64,000 bases of DNA from CSP1-1 sp035620615 (GTDB lineage: Archaea > Thermoproteota > Nitrososphaeria > Nitrososphaerales > Nitrosopumilaceae). Position numbers and translations under genes: made by a program. The DNA lies in the NCBI GenBank assembly GCA_035620615.1, contig DASPGM010000010.1:1-64000 (forward strand). Reading direction: 5' to 3'. The notes under the pieces were generated by a model. The model saw nothing but the letters and a program-made list of their open reading frames with translations, searched no databases and had not been told where the DNA came from. The number at the start of each line of letters is the position of its first letter. Position 1 is the first letter of the stretch. Positions 9,214-17,553 of this stretch are shown here, piece by piece.

Positions 9214-10302
9214 ATGAGTGAGCCAACCCAGGAAGAAGTTATTTCAATAGTTTCTTCACAATTTGAGGTTACAAATGTTGATCTTACTTTGGATACTTTG
9301 AAATTCAAAGTAGAAGATAAAGAATTTAAATCAAAATTTGTAGAGTTAGCCCAAAAATTAGAGGCAAGGGATCTAGTTTGCAGGATGGAAAAATCCTCTG
9401 GTGGAATGTATATTTTAGTAAATAGATTTCCTCCACGAAAACCCAGAAAATGGTTATCAAGTTCATGGACGCCAAGAATTCTTTTTGCAATAGTTGTGGG
9501 GTTGGTTATGATTGATGGGTATTACAGAACAATTGGTGCAAATAGTGTAGTTAACATAGGAGATCCTTTCGATATTGCTGTAATTTACACAATTTCATTA
9601 TTAGGAATTTTAGGAATCCATGAAACAGGCCATTTAATCGCAGCTAGATTGCATAGACTAAAAACATCATGGCCATATTTCATTCCAGGAATTCCAATCT
9701 ATGGTATTCCAACATTTGGTGCTGTAATAACATCAAGAGGATTAACTGTTAACCGACATATTCTTTATGATGTAGCAATTGCAGGCCCTATTGCAGGTTT
9801 GGTAATTGCAATTATTGTTTCAATGTATGGTGCATATACTGCACCAGTTATTACAGATAACCTTGCAGATGATTTGTTTTCAAGATCAGAATTAATTGAA
9901 ATGAATGAGCCATTATTAATGAAAGCTTCGCTTGCAATTTTTGGAAAAGGTGGGAATGGTGAAGAGGTAATTATGACTCCTGTTTTGTTTGCTGCATGGC
10001 TTGGATTTTTAATAACATTTTTGAATTTACTACCTGCATGGCAGCTAGATGGAGGACACATGGCTCGTGCACTTTTTGGTCCAAAAATACACAGGATCGG
10101 AACTTATGCAAGTATTGGGATTCTAGTTATATTAGGATATTTCATCATGGCAATGTTTATCCTGCTTTTAAGTTCACGAAATGCAAGTGCTATGCCACTT
10201 GATGATGTGTCACCAGTTCCTAAAAATCGAAAAATCCTATACGTAATTGTAGTGGTTCTTGCAATATTATGTGCTCCCATTCCACCAGGTATACTACCGT
10301 AG
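9214..10302 (+). CDS. site-2 protease family (M50) membrane metalloprotease
   Basis: 362 aa. Zinc motif HETGH (about residues 136-140) lies within a membrane segment, and the second motif LDGGHMARAL (third zinc ligand Asp279) is in a later one, with several further hydrophobic helices. The N-terminal 80 residues are soluble. I start at the ATG at 9214, which has GGAGG 6-10 bases upstream; an upstream TTG would add 20 residues without such a site. Family role: intramembrane proteolysis of regulatory or stress substrates; the substrate is unknown. The 3' end overlaps the convergent LarA-like gene. Confidence 0.9.
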   Translation: MSEPTQEEVISIVSSQFEVTNVDLTLDTLKFKVEDKEFKSKFVELAQKLEARDLVCRMEKSSGGMYILVNRFPPRKPRKWLSSSWTPRILFAIVVGLVMIDGYYRTIGANSVVNIGDPFDIAVIYTISLLGILGIHETGHLIAARLHRLKTSWPYFIPGIPIYGIPTFGAVITSRGLTVNRHILYDVAIAGPIAGLVIAIIVSMYGAYTAPVITDNLADDLFSRSELIEMNEPLLMKASLAIFGKGGNGEEVIMTPVLFAAWLGFLITFLNLLPAWQLDGGHMARALFGPKIHRIGTYASIGILVILGYFIMAMFILLLSSRNASAMPLDDVSPVPKNRKILYVIVVVLAILCAPIPPGILP

Positions 10303-11376
10303 TAGAATTCGCGCACCGTCAGAAACGACTGCAACTTTTTGTTTAATTCCTTGTATTTTTAAAATATGATCCATAGCTCGCTTAATTCCTTCAAAAGAAA
10401 TTATATCTAATTTTTTTAAATAATATTCAGGTAGAACTGAAACTAAGCCTATCTGAAATCTTTTTTGAATCTCTGTAAGAAATAACAGATCTTCCATGCC
10501 GTTGACATATTTACTTGGTTTTTTGAGGCGGTCTAAACTCATTCTACCCTCAATAAATTGTTGAATTGCTTCAGATCCAATACCATTTTTACATTCTGAA
10601 AGAAGTACTGCCAACCCATTTTCCTTAATCGCAGAACTACAATTCCATAGAGAAGCTAAAGATTTACTAAGATTATTGTTACTTGTATCTTTACCCGTAC
10701 TAATCATCATAGTTCGATGCTTTTCTACCTGTTTAGTTGCTGATTCTACAAAGGATTTTGAGATAGACATTGTAGAGGAAGGATGCCCAATGGATAAATC
10801 AACTATTCCATTCTGATTAGCTGCAATCTCAATACCAATGATCTCAAATGAATCTGTAAATTTTTTAGCTATCTGAATATTATCTACAACTTCGCCAGGT
10901 GCAGGAGTATCTGCTTTTCTTTGTTCATATGCAGAAAGCATATTTTCATTTCCAAATTTTTTAATTAATCGTGTTGATATTGTTTCAAATCCAAATAAGC
11001 CATCAAATTCCATCTCTCCAATAAAAACAAGATTAGAATTAGAGAGTTCTTCGTTACCAAATTCGGATATTGAGCTACCTTCAGGGAGGTAAGACTTTAC
11101 ATAATTCAGAATTGTTTTATCAGCTAATATTCGAGGGATTGGGGCTGATTTTTGTTCACATTTTTCAAAAATTGCAGAAATGGTTTTTTGAATAGACTCT
11201 GAGCTATTTAGGACAACAAGTTCTATTTGCTTTGAGATATCAAGTGAATCCAGTTTTTCTTTAAATTCCGAATCATTTAGTGCTTTACCTTGAGAATCCA
11301 GTTGTTGGTCGAGATTCTCTGCTCGAATATCTAAGACTATGTCAGTTTTACCATAATTTAACCAAATTTCAGGCAT
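10294..11376 (-). CDS. divergent LarA-like (DUF2088-related) protein
   Basis: 360 aa. The N-terminus PEIWLNYGKTDIVLDI resembles the opening of nickel-dependent lactate racemase LarA, and NGLAVLLSECKNGIGSEAIQQF resembles the LarA C-terminal segment (GGxIILxAECxxGxGSE). The LarA catalytic and nickel-pincer region (HRP and HFFxGYSGGxK types) is not recognisable, so racemase activity is doubtful. May be a diverged paralogue with another role. Convergent with the M50 gene (9-bp overlap) and divergent from pyrE. Confidence 0.5.
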   Translation of the reverse strand: MPEIWLNYGKTDIVLDIRAENLDQQLDSQGKALNDSEFKEKLDSLDISKQIELVVLNSSESIQKTISAIFEKCEQKSAPIPRILADKTILNYVKSYLPEGSSISEFGNEELSNSNLVFIGEMEFDGLFGFETISTRLIKKFGNENMLSAYEQRKADTPAPGEVVDNIQIAKKFTDSFEIIGIEIAANQNGIVDLSIGHPSSTMSISKSFVESATKQVEKHRTMMISTGKDTSNNNLSKSLASLWNCSSAIKENGLAVLLSECKNGIGSEAIQQFIEGRMSLDRLKKPSKYVNGMEDLLFLTEIQKRFQIGLVSVLPEYYLKKLDIISFEGIKRAMDHILKIQGIKQKVAVVSDGARILLR

Positions 11377-11426
11377 AAATTAACAAAAACATAAACCAAA
11401 ATAAATCCAGTTTAGTTAATTTTAGT

Positions 11427-12035
11427 ATGGAATTTGTAAAAGAGTTTGCAACCTTTTTGCATCAAAATGGAATAATAAAATTTGGGAATTTTACGTTATC
11501 TAGTGGAAAAAGTAGTCCATATTATATTGATTTAAGATTAGTTCCAAGTTATCCACATCAATTTCGTAAAATGGTTAAAAATCTCCAAGATTTAATTTCA
11601 GAAGAAATTGGATTTGATAATTTTAATTCATTAGCATCAGTTCCTACAGGAGGATTGGTCATAGCTTCGGCTTTAGCTATAGAAACTGTAAAACCATTAA
11701 TTTATGTCAGGATAAAACCAAAAGAACATGGTACATCTAAATTAATTGAAGGTCATATTCAACAAGGAATGAAGGTAATAATGATAGATGATGTTGCAAC
11801 AACTGGCGGGTCAATGATAAATGGTATAAAGTTACTAAAAAAAGAGGGAATTATAGTAAAAGATGCATATGTAATTTTGAATAGATTAGAGGGAGCAAAA
11901 AAGGGCTTAGAATTAGAAGGAGTTAAGATGCATCAATTAACCGATATAATTGAGATAACAGAGTGTTTACTTGAAGAAAAATTAGTTAGTAAGGAAGTTT
12001 TAGAGAAAATCAAGCAACAAGTAAACCAAAATTAA
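11427..12035 (+). CDS. pyrE: orotate phosphoribosyltransferase
   Basis: 202 aa type I phosphoribosyltransferase making orotidine 5'-monophosphate in pyrimidine synthesis. Seen: FTLSSGKSSPYYIDLR near the N-terminus (orotate/PRPP contacts), the flexible-loop segment RIKPKEHGT, and the PRPP-binding motif VIMIDDVATTGGSM. Length is normal. The ATG at 11427 is preceded by an AT-rich region (TTTAGTTAATTTTAG), consistent with a very short leader. No other pyrimidine gene is adjacent. Confidence 0.94.
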   Translation: MEFVKEFATFLHQNGIIKFGNFTLSSGKSSPYYIDLRLVPSYPHQFRKMVKNLQDLISEEIGFDNFNSLASVPTGGLVIASALAIETVKPLIYVRIKPKEHGTSKLIEGHIQQGMKVIMIDDVATTGGSMINGIKLLKKEGIIVKDAYVILNRLEGAKKGLELEGVKMHQLTDIIEITECLLEEKLVSKEVLEKIKQQVNQN

Positions 12036-12173
12036 AAACTTGGCAGCTCAGACAAATGCCTTCACATCATTTTTCAGAAATAACTCTGATTCTTCATTGC
12101 GGCCATATTACATAGATCATCGAGTTATTTTAAAACTAAGGTAAATTTACTTCGAGAATCTATTTTGAAGATA

Positions 12174-12247
12174 TGGGCCCGAAGGGCTTCGATCCCTTGG
12201 CTCACCGGTTATGAGCCGGTTACTCTACCAAGCTGAGTTACGGGCCC
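12174..12247 (-). tRNA. tRNA with CAU anticodon (elongator Met or Ile2)
   Basis: Full cloverleaf on the minus strand: acceptor GGGCCCG/CGGGCCC, D stem ACTC/GAGT, anticodon stem ACCGG/CCGGT around loop CTCATAA, T stem AAGGG/CCCTT, discriminator A, no encoded CCA. It lacks the three G:C pairs at the base of the anticodon stem that mark initiators, so it is an elongator Met or an Ile2 that reads AUA after C34 modification. The T-loop reads ATCGAAG, with A instead of T at position 54. Confidence 0.92.
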
Positions 12248-12288
12248 CACGAAAAAAGGTCCTATACTCAGTATAAAATGTTATAGAG

Positions 12289-12924
12289 TTAGCAATAAGA
12301 TTCGTAACAACTATCAAGTAACATATTCTGTGCAGAAATTGATTTTTCAGCAATTTGTAATAAATCTTCATTTTTAGATGAATATTGTTCTAGAGCCTTT
12401 TTCCAAGATGCAGTATGTCTGATATCTGCTTCTGTATGTAACTTAAAGTACTCTGTGGCTTGTTTATCAGAAATACCATAGAATTTTGCTAAGCCTTCAA
12501 GTTTTATTTGACTTATTTTTGGAATTTCTTTTTCAAAAGCATACATTGCACATGAACCATATTCAAAAGAATTCATCAGAGATGAAAGGTGTGATATTGC
12601 TTTTCTTGTTTTAGGAAGGCCATGGTAATTTTCCAATTGCTCAGAATCAACACCTAAGGCAGTTGCAAATCGCATCCAGGGTTTTATGTGTTCAATTTCT
12701 TCTTCTTGGTTAGATTTGAGCTCATCTCTAAGAGAGGCAGGCGCCTGATTAATAATTGGAGTCATAAATGATGGCACTGATTTTACAATTTGGAAATATT
12801 CTTTTGCATATCCTTTAAGAGACTCTAATGATAGTTTTCCATCCGACCACATTTGGTAAAATGGATGTTTAAGTAAACTTCTTTCTTCGATCAATTCATC
12901 GATGTTTTGAATAAGAGAATTCAT
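12289..12924 (-). CDS. CADD-family (TenA/heme-oxygenase-like fold) putative pABA synthase
   Basis: 211 aa all-helical protein. The segment HTEADIRH (H163, D167, H170) matches the H-x3-D-x2-H part of the di-metal site of chlamydial CADD. E131 in FEKE and E/H residues in EEEIEH (74-79) complete the expected ligands. Y23 in HPFYQMW and K141 align with the tyrosine and lysine implicated in CADD, the self-sacrificing enzyme that makes p-aminobenzoate from its own tyrosine. Inferred role: pABA for the pterin/folate-like cofactor of the organism. A generic TenA thiaminase is less likely because the di-metal ligands are present. Confidence 0.72.
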   Translation of the reverse strand: MNSLIQNIDELIEERSLLKHPFYQMWSDGKLSLESLKGYAKEYFQIVKSVPSFMTPIINQAPASLRDELKSNQEEEIEHIKPWMRFATALGVDSEQLENYHGLPKTRKAISHLSSLMNSFEYGSCAMYAFEKEIPKISQIKLEGLAKFYGISDKQATEYFKLHTEADIRHTASWKKALEQYSSKNEDLLQIAEKSISAQNMLLDSCYESYC

Positions 12925-13003
12925 GAAGTTTTATCGTATAAGGCTGATAAAAAATCTTTGGTGTCCAAAAGATTTTATGGATAAAATAACCGGATGCAAA
13001 CGG

Positions 13004-13097
13004 GCTCCTGTGGTGTAGACCGGTCAAGCATACCGCCCTTTCAAGGCGGTGATCCCGGGTTCAAAATCAAAAAACGATGAAAGTCCCGGCGGGAGCA
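13004..13097 (+). tRNA. tRNA-Glu (UUC) with an 18-nt intron in the T-loop
   Basis: Cloverleaf: acceptor GCTCCTG/CGGGAGC, D stem GTGT/GCAT, anticodon stem CCGCC/GGCGG with loop CTTTCAA (anticodon TTC), T stem CCGGG (13055-13059)/CCCGG (13085-13089), discriminator A, and an encoded CCA at 13098-13100. The T-loop is 25 nt (13060-13084) instead of 7. TTCA and TGAA can pair as a 4-bp helix with 3-nt bulges AAA and AGT, a bulge-helix-bulge arrangement. Cutting at equivalent positions in both bulges removes 18 nt (about 13065-13082) and leaves TTCAAGT or TTCAAAT, a normal T-loop. Confidence 0.93.
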
Positions 13098-13143
13098 CCA
13101 ACTTTTAATATACTATTAAAAGAATGTCTGCCAAGGGCTGTTT

Positions 13144-14010
13144 TTGAGTAGAAAAAACATCGAAGTCAATCCTCTTGTAAGAATCTACGGTAATTATATT
13201 AAAAAAATTGATTCTATACTAGATTCTGAGTTAGAATTATACTCTGAATCAGAATTTATTGAGCCTTTGAAATATGCAATGGATAGCGGAAAAAGGATAA
13301 GACCATTAATTTTAATTCTTTCCGCTGAAAGTGTAGGAAAAGCAGATGATAATGCATATGTTGCATCCTGTGCCGTAGAATTTTTACATACAGAATCTGT
13401 CATCCATGACGACATTATCGATAATGAAACCATGCGAAGACAAAAAGATCCTTTCCATATAAAATATGGATATAATGCAAGTATTCTAACAGGGGATTTT
13501 GTTTTAGGATTAATTCTCAATATTTCCTCAAGACTAGATAATCCAAGAATTACAAAGGATTTAGCCACAACTGCTATGCTTATGAGCGAAGGGGAAATTA
13601 TTGAAGGTCGTTTAGAAGAAAGTGAAGATGCAACCTTTGATGATTATCTCAAAGTAATTGAATACAAAACTGCCACTGCGTTTGAAACAGCTGCCAGACT
13701 AGGTGCAATTTTAGGAGGAGGTTCTGAGGAAGAAATTGAAGCATTATCAGAGTATGGAAAAAATATTGGCATTGCTTATCAAATTCAAGACGATCTTAAT
13801 GATTGGAAAAACGAGGACAAATTATTTAATCTCTTAATTAAGAAAAGTTCTGATCCTCGGGACGTCTTTAATAAAATGGAGGATTTGTTAAAAAGTTATT
13901 CTGAGAAGGCAAGGATTGGTTTAAGAAAGATTCCACAAAGTGACGCAAAATCACATTTAGAAAACTTGATAAAATTTACAATGTTTAAGGCGAAAATGCC
14001 ACCAAGTTAG
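13144..14010 (+). CDS. polyprenyl (geranylgeranyl-type) diphosphate synthase
   Basis: 288 aa trans-prenyltransferase building the isoprenoid chains of archaeal membrane lipids. First aspartate-rich motif HDDIIDNE with the following RR, second motif YQIQDDLND, and GKRIRPLI near the N-terminus (diphosphate contacts). Chain length cannot be read with certainty; GGPP is the usual product. Starts with TTG at 13144; the only nearby ATG is out of frame. Slightly shorter than the usual 300-330 aa. Confidence 0.87.
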   Translation: MSRKNIEVNPLVRIYGNYIKKIDSILDSELELYSESEFIEPLKYAMDSGKRIRPLILILSAESVGKADDNAYVASCAVEFLHTESVIHDDIIDNETMRRQKDPFHIKYGYNASILTGDFVLGLILNISSRLDNPRITKDLATTAMLMSEGEIIEGRLEESEDATFDDYLKVIEYKTATAFETAARLGAILGGGSEEEIEALSEYGKNIGIAYQIQDDLNDWKNEDKLFNLLIKKSSDPRDVFNKMEDLLKSYSEKARIGLRKIPQSDAKSHLENLIKFTMFKAKMPPS

Positions 14011-15466
14011 GAACAGCTGTTTCAGTAAATTGAATTATTGGATCTGGATAAACACCTATTGCAACAATGAAAATAATTGAGAAAATCATAACAGCAATTA
14101 TTGATTTTGGTTCCTTGACTCTCTTTTCATTTTCTCCTTCAAAGTACATCTTTCGAATTATCCAACCATAGTATGCTAGAGATAGAGCGCTGTTAAGAAC
14201 TGCAGCTATTGCAAGCCAAGGAGCCCAAGATGCAATTGGTCCTGCATCTATTGCTGCACCAAATAAAACAAGTTTACTCCAAAATCCACTCAATGGAGGA
14301 ACTCCAGCAAGTGCAAGAAGTGAAATTACAAGACCTAAAGACGTTATGGGCATTTTTCTTGCGAGTCCTTTTATTTTATCAATGTTAGTTATTGCAAGGG
14401 TAGTGACAATGCCTGCAACTGCAATGAAAGCTGCACCCTTCATTACTGCATGATTAAGTATGTGAAATAATGAACCTTGAATCCCAATTGATGAAAACGG
14501 TGCAATTGATAATCCGATTAGGATGTAACCAGCATGTCCTATGCTAGAATAAGCAAGCATTCTTGCCAAGTTCTTCTGCATTACTGCTGCAATATTACCC
14601 ACTGTCATAGTCATCACTGCGATGATACCTAGAGCAAATGTCCAGTCAAGACTAAGTGCAACAGCACCCATTACAATTACTCTAAGTGCAGCAGCAAAAC
14701 CTGCTTTCTTAGTACCAGCTGCTAAAAGTGCTGTAATTGTTGGAGGAGATCCCTCATAGGTATCTGGTAACCACATGTGGAAAGGAACAAGTCCCATCTT
14801 AAATCCAAATCCTGCAATAAACATTCCAACTGCTAACAAAGCAAGCGGAATCATTGAAGAATCAAGTGTTGAAAATCCTTGAATTACTTCACCAATGTTA
14901 GTTGAACCAGTAATACCGTAAGCTATTGAGATACCATAAATTATGATAGCAGAAGATAGTGCACCAAACAAAAAGTATTTGAGAGCACCTTCATTTGATG
15001 AAGGATCTTTTTTCATATAACCTGCAAGAATGTAAGTAGGAATACTCATTAGTTCCCATGCTACAAACAGCATTACCAAATCTGTTGAATATGCAACAAA
15101 TACCATACCAATAGCAGATAATAAAATTAAGGAAAAGTAAACTGCAGGATGTTTGTGATTCTTCATAAAATTAAATGAAGCAACGGTAGTCATAATAGCA
15201 ACAATTAACATAGCTATTGCAAAAAAGCCACCAAATGTATCATCAACTAAAACATCTTCTGAGAAAATTGCAGCTTTTGCAATATTATCAGTTACAAATT
15301 GGTAAATTACATATCCCATAGATGCAAAAAGTGCAGCAAGAGCTATCGCACCATAAAATGATGATGAGCCACCGTCTTTTCTTGAAATGCTAATTAGAGG
15401 AATTGCAACTCCAACAGTGCCAAGTATTGCCAGAATTATCAAAGGTGTTGATGAGATCTCTATCAT
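13985..15466 (-). CDS. nuoN: complex I subunit N (NADH dehydrogenase-like, antiporter-like)
   Basis: 493 aa, about 14 hydrophobic helices. Antiporter-like subunit of the proton-pumping membrane arm. Seen: VAWELMSIPTYILAGY (key Glu of TM5) and KMGLVPFHMWLPDTYEGSPP, the conserved lysine/proline region. Last gene of the leftward 11-gene nuo operon; its end overlaps the convergent prenyl synthase gene by 26 bp. Confidence 0.94.
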   Translation of the reverse strand: MIEISSTPLIILAILGTVGVAIPLISISRKDGGSSSFYGAIALAALFASMGYVIYQFVTDNIAKAAIFSEDVLVDDTFGGFFAIAMLIVAIMTTVASFNFMKNHKHPAVYFSLILLSAIGMVFVAYSTDLVMLFVAWELMSIPTYILAGYMKKDPSSNEGALKYFLFGALSSAIIIYGISIAYGITGSTNIGEVIQGFSTLDSSMIPLALLAVGMFIAGFGFKMGLVPFHMWLPDTYEGSPPTITALLAAGTKKAGFAAALRVIVMGAVALSLDWTFALGIIAVMTMTVGNIAAVMQKNLARMLAYSSIGHAGYILIGLSIAPFSSIGIQGSLFHILNHAVMKGAAFIAVAGIVTTLAITNIDKIKGLARKMPITSLGLVISLLALAGVPPLSGFWSKLVLFGAAIDAGPIASWAPWLAIAAVLNSALSLAYYGWIIRKMYFEGENEKRVKEPKSIIAVMIFSIIFIVAIGVYPDPIIQFTETAVPNLVAFSP

Positions 15467-15477
15467 TTACAAAGCAC

Positions 15478-17550
15478 CTATATCAGTAAGATCAGGACAA
15501 CAAATAGAAGTCCTGCTCCAAATACGTAAAGATAAGATTGTGCAACACCAGTTTGTGTTCCTTGAACTACTTTGGCACTCCAAGCTACAGCTCTTTCCAA
15601 ACCGACATTCATTCCCATATCAATTGCAGTTCTTTCAAAGTAACGCCAAATTCCTCTAGCAAACCATAGTGGGGCTACTACAAATACCCAATAAATCATG
15701 GCATTAAGATACCATCGGTTGAGAATTACTTTGTGAAGTGAATAGAAGAACAAATTTGAATTAATGAATTTGACAGGATCTATCCATCGTCCTATGTAGA
15801 ATATGTATCCTAGTCCAAACCCAACTGAAAATGCAATTAACGATGAACCAAGCGCTATAGGATTTAATCCAGAAAGGAATCCCGGTAAAATTGATTCTCC
15901 TACTTCGTGGTGTACTGAATGAATTCCAAATGATTCAGACAGATATTCTGTAAATAATTCATGAATTCCTTCTTCTGCAGATAAACCAATAATTCCTATA
16001 CCAATTGTAAGTGCTGCGAGAATTCCATAAGGAATCCACATAGACATTGGAGCTTCATGAATATGGTGACCTTCACTCTCCATTTTTTCAATATGTTTGC
16101 TATTTTTGCCAAAGAAAACCATTCCAATCATTCTAGTTGTATAAAATGCAGTGATTACGGCAGTCAATACTGCAATAATGAAAATTGGCAAAGCCCAAGT
16201 ATTACCAGATTCATAAACAGCTGCAAAAATTGCATCTTTACTCCAAAAACCTGTTGTAATAAATGGGGCACCCATTAAAGCGAGTCCTGCTGCCCACATG
16301 AAGGCATATGTTTTTCGCATTTGTTTACGTAATCCTCCCATATCTGTCATAAATCTAGAACCAACTACATGCAGCAACGAACCTGCTGCCATAAACAATG
16401 ATGCCTTAAACATAGCATGTGAAATTAAATGGAAAAATCCTGCAGTATAACCATCAACAAATTGTTCAGAAAGTCCTGCTATACCAAGTGCCATCATCAT
16501 GTAGCCAATTTGTGAGCCGGTAGAATATGCAAGCACTTTCTTAATTTCAGGATTAACCATACCTTGAGTTGCTAGTAATATTGCTGTAATTGCACCGACC
16601 CATGCAATGATTTCAAAGAATTGATCTGCTAAAATTCCTGCAGCTCCTAATGCAAAGAAAAGAGGTCCTAATCTTGCAACAAGAAATACTCCTGCTTTTA
16701 CCATCGTTGCTGCATGAATGAGTGCTGAAACGGCGGTAGGACCGGTCATGGCCTCTAGTAACCATTCATTTAATGGAAATTGGGCAGATTTTCCAACAGC
16801 TCCTCCAAAAAGTAACACTGCTGCAGGTATCAACAATCCCTGTGCTGCCATAGTAGTCGCCCAGCTAGTTTCACCAATTAGTTCCTTGAATCCAAATGTT
16901 CCAGCAAAAGCAAAAATCAAAAACATTCCAGCTAACATCATTATATCTCCCACCTTTGTCATGATGAAAGCCTTCATTCCAGCATGTGTGGGGGAATAAT
17001 ATTCCATCAATCCAAGTGCGGTATATCCTTCTCTTCCAACATGATGTTGCGCTTTGTCACGATACCAAAAACTAATCAAAGCATAAGATGCAAGACCTAC
17101 TCCTTCCCATCCAAAGAATAACTGAAGAAGATTATCCGAAAGTACGATAAGCTGCATCGAACCAATAAAGAACATCATCCAGAACCAGAATCTTACAATA
17201 TCTTTGTCTCCTTTCATGTATCCTGTACTGTAAACCATGATCAAAAATGAAATCCATCCTACCACATTTGCCATAATTACTGCAAGTGGATCAGCTAAAA
17301 CACCTGCTTCAAGACCTATTGAAGAAATCCAAGATATTTGGTCATGAACTTCATGAGCTTCTAGTGCACCAGGTAAAAGTGATGCTGCAAAAAGTGCACT
17401 AACAAGAGATAATCCAACTGCAACATATCCAGTTGCTTTTTTGGAACCTTTTCCAACTGCAGGAATTATTAGAGCTGCGATGAATGGCACAATCCAAATT
17501 AACCATGCATTCAATCCACCAAAGTCTAATCCTATTGCCTCAGTTGCCAT
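15478..17550 (-). CDS. nuoL: complex I subunit L
   Basis: 690 aa, the largest antiporter-like subunit of the membrane arm. Conserved regions FFGWEGVGLASYALISFWY, GKSAQFPLNEWLLEAMTGPTAVSALIHAATMV and LLHVVGSR are clear. The C-terminal extension includes further membrane helices and a likely amphipathic lateral helix. Lies between nuoM and nuoN with gaps of a few bases, so it is cotranscribed. Confidence 0.95.
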   Translation of the reverse strand: MATEAIGLDFGGLNAWLIWIVPFIAALIIPAVGKGSKKATGYVAVGLSLVSALFAASLLPGALEAHEVHDQISWISSIGLEAGVLADPLAVIMANVVGWISFLIMVYSTGYMKGDKDIVRFWFWMMFFIGSMQLIVLSDNLLQLFFGWEGVGLASYALISFWYRDKAQHHVGREGYTALGLMEYYSPTHAGMKAFIMTKVGDIMMLAGMFLIFAFAGTFGFKELIGETSWATTMAAQGLLIPAAVLLFGGAVGKSAQFPLNEWLLEAMTGPTAVSALIHAATMVKAGVFLVARLGPLFFALGAAGILADQFFEIIAWVGAITAILLATQGMVNPEIKKVLAYSTGSQIGYMMMALGIAGLSEQFVDGYTAGFFHLISHAMFKASLFMAAGSLLHVVGSRFMTDMGGLRKQMRKTYAFMWAAGLALMGAPFITTGFWSKDAIFAAVYESGNTWALPIFIIAVLTAVITAFYTTRMIGMVFFGKNSKHIEKMESEGHHIHEAPMSMWIPYGILAALTIGIGIIGLSAEEGIHELFTEYLSESFGIHSVHHEVGESILPGFLSGLNPIALGSSLIAFSVGFGLGYIFYIGRWIDPVKFINSNLFFYSLHKVILNRWYLNAMIYWVFVVAPLWFARGIWRYFERTAIDMGMNVGLERAVAWSAKVVQGTQTGVAQSYLYVFGAGLLFVVLILLI

Positions 17551-17553
17551 ATC

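Noticed and set aside
12036..12173. Possible small gene between pyrE and tRNA(CAU)
   Set aside because: Short frames there carry no Cys pairs, membrane segment or start signal; I see nothing in it.
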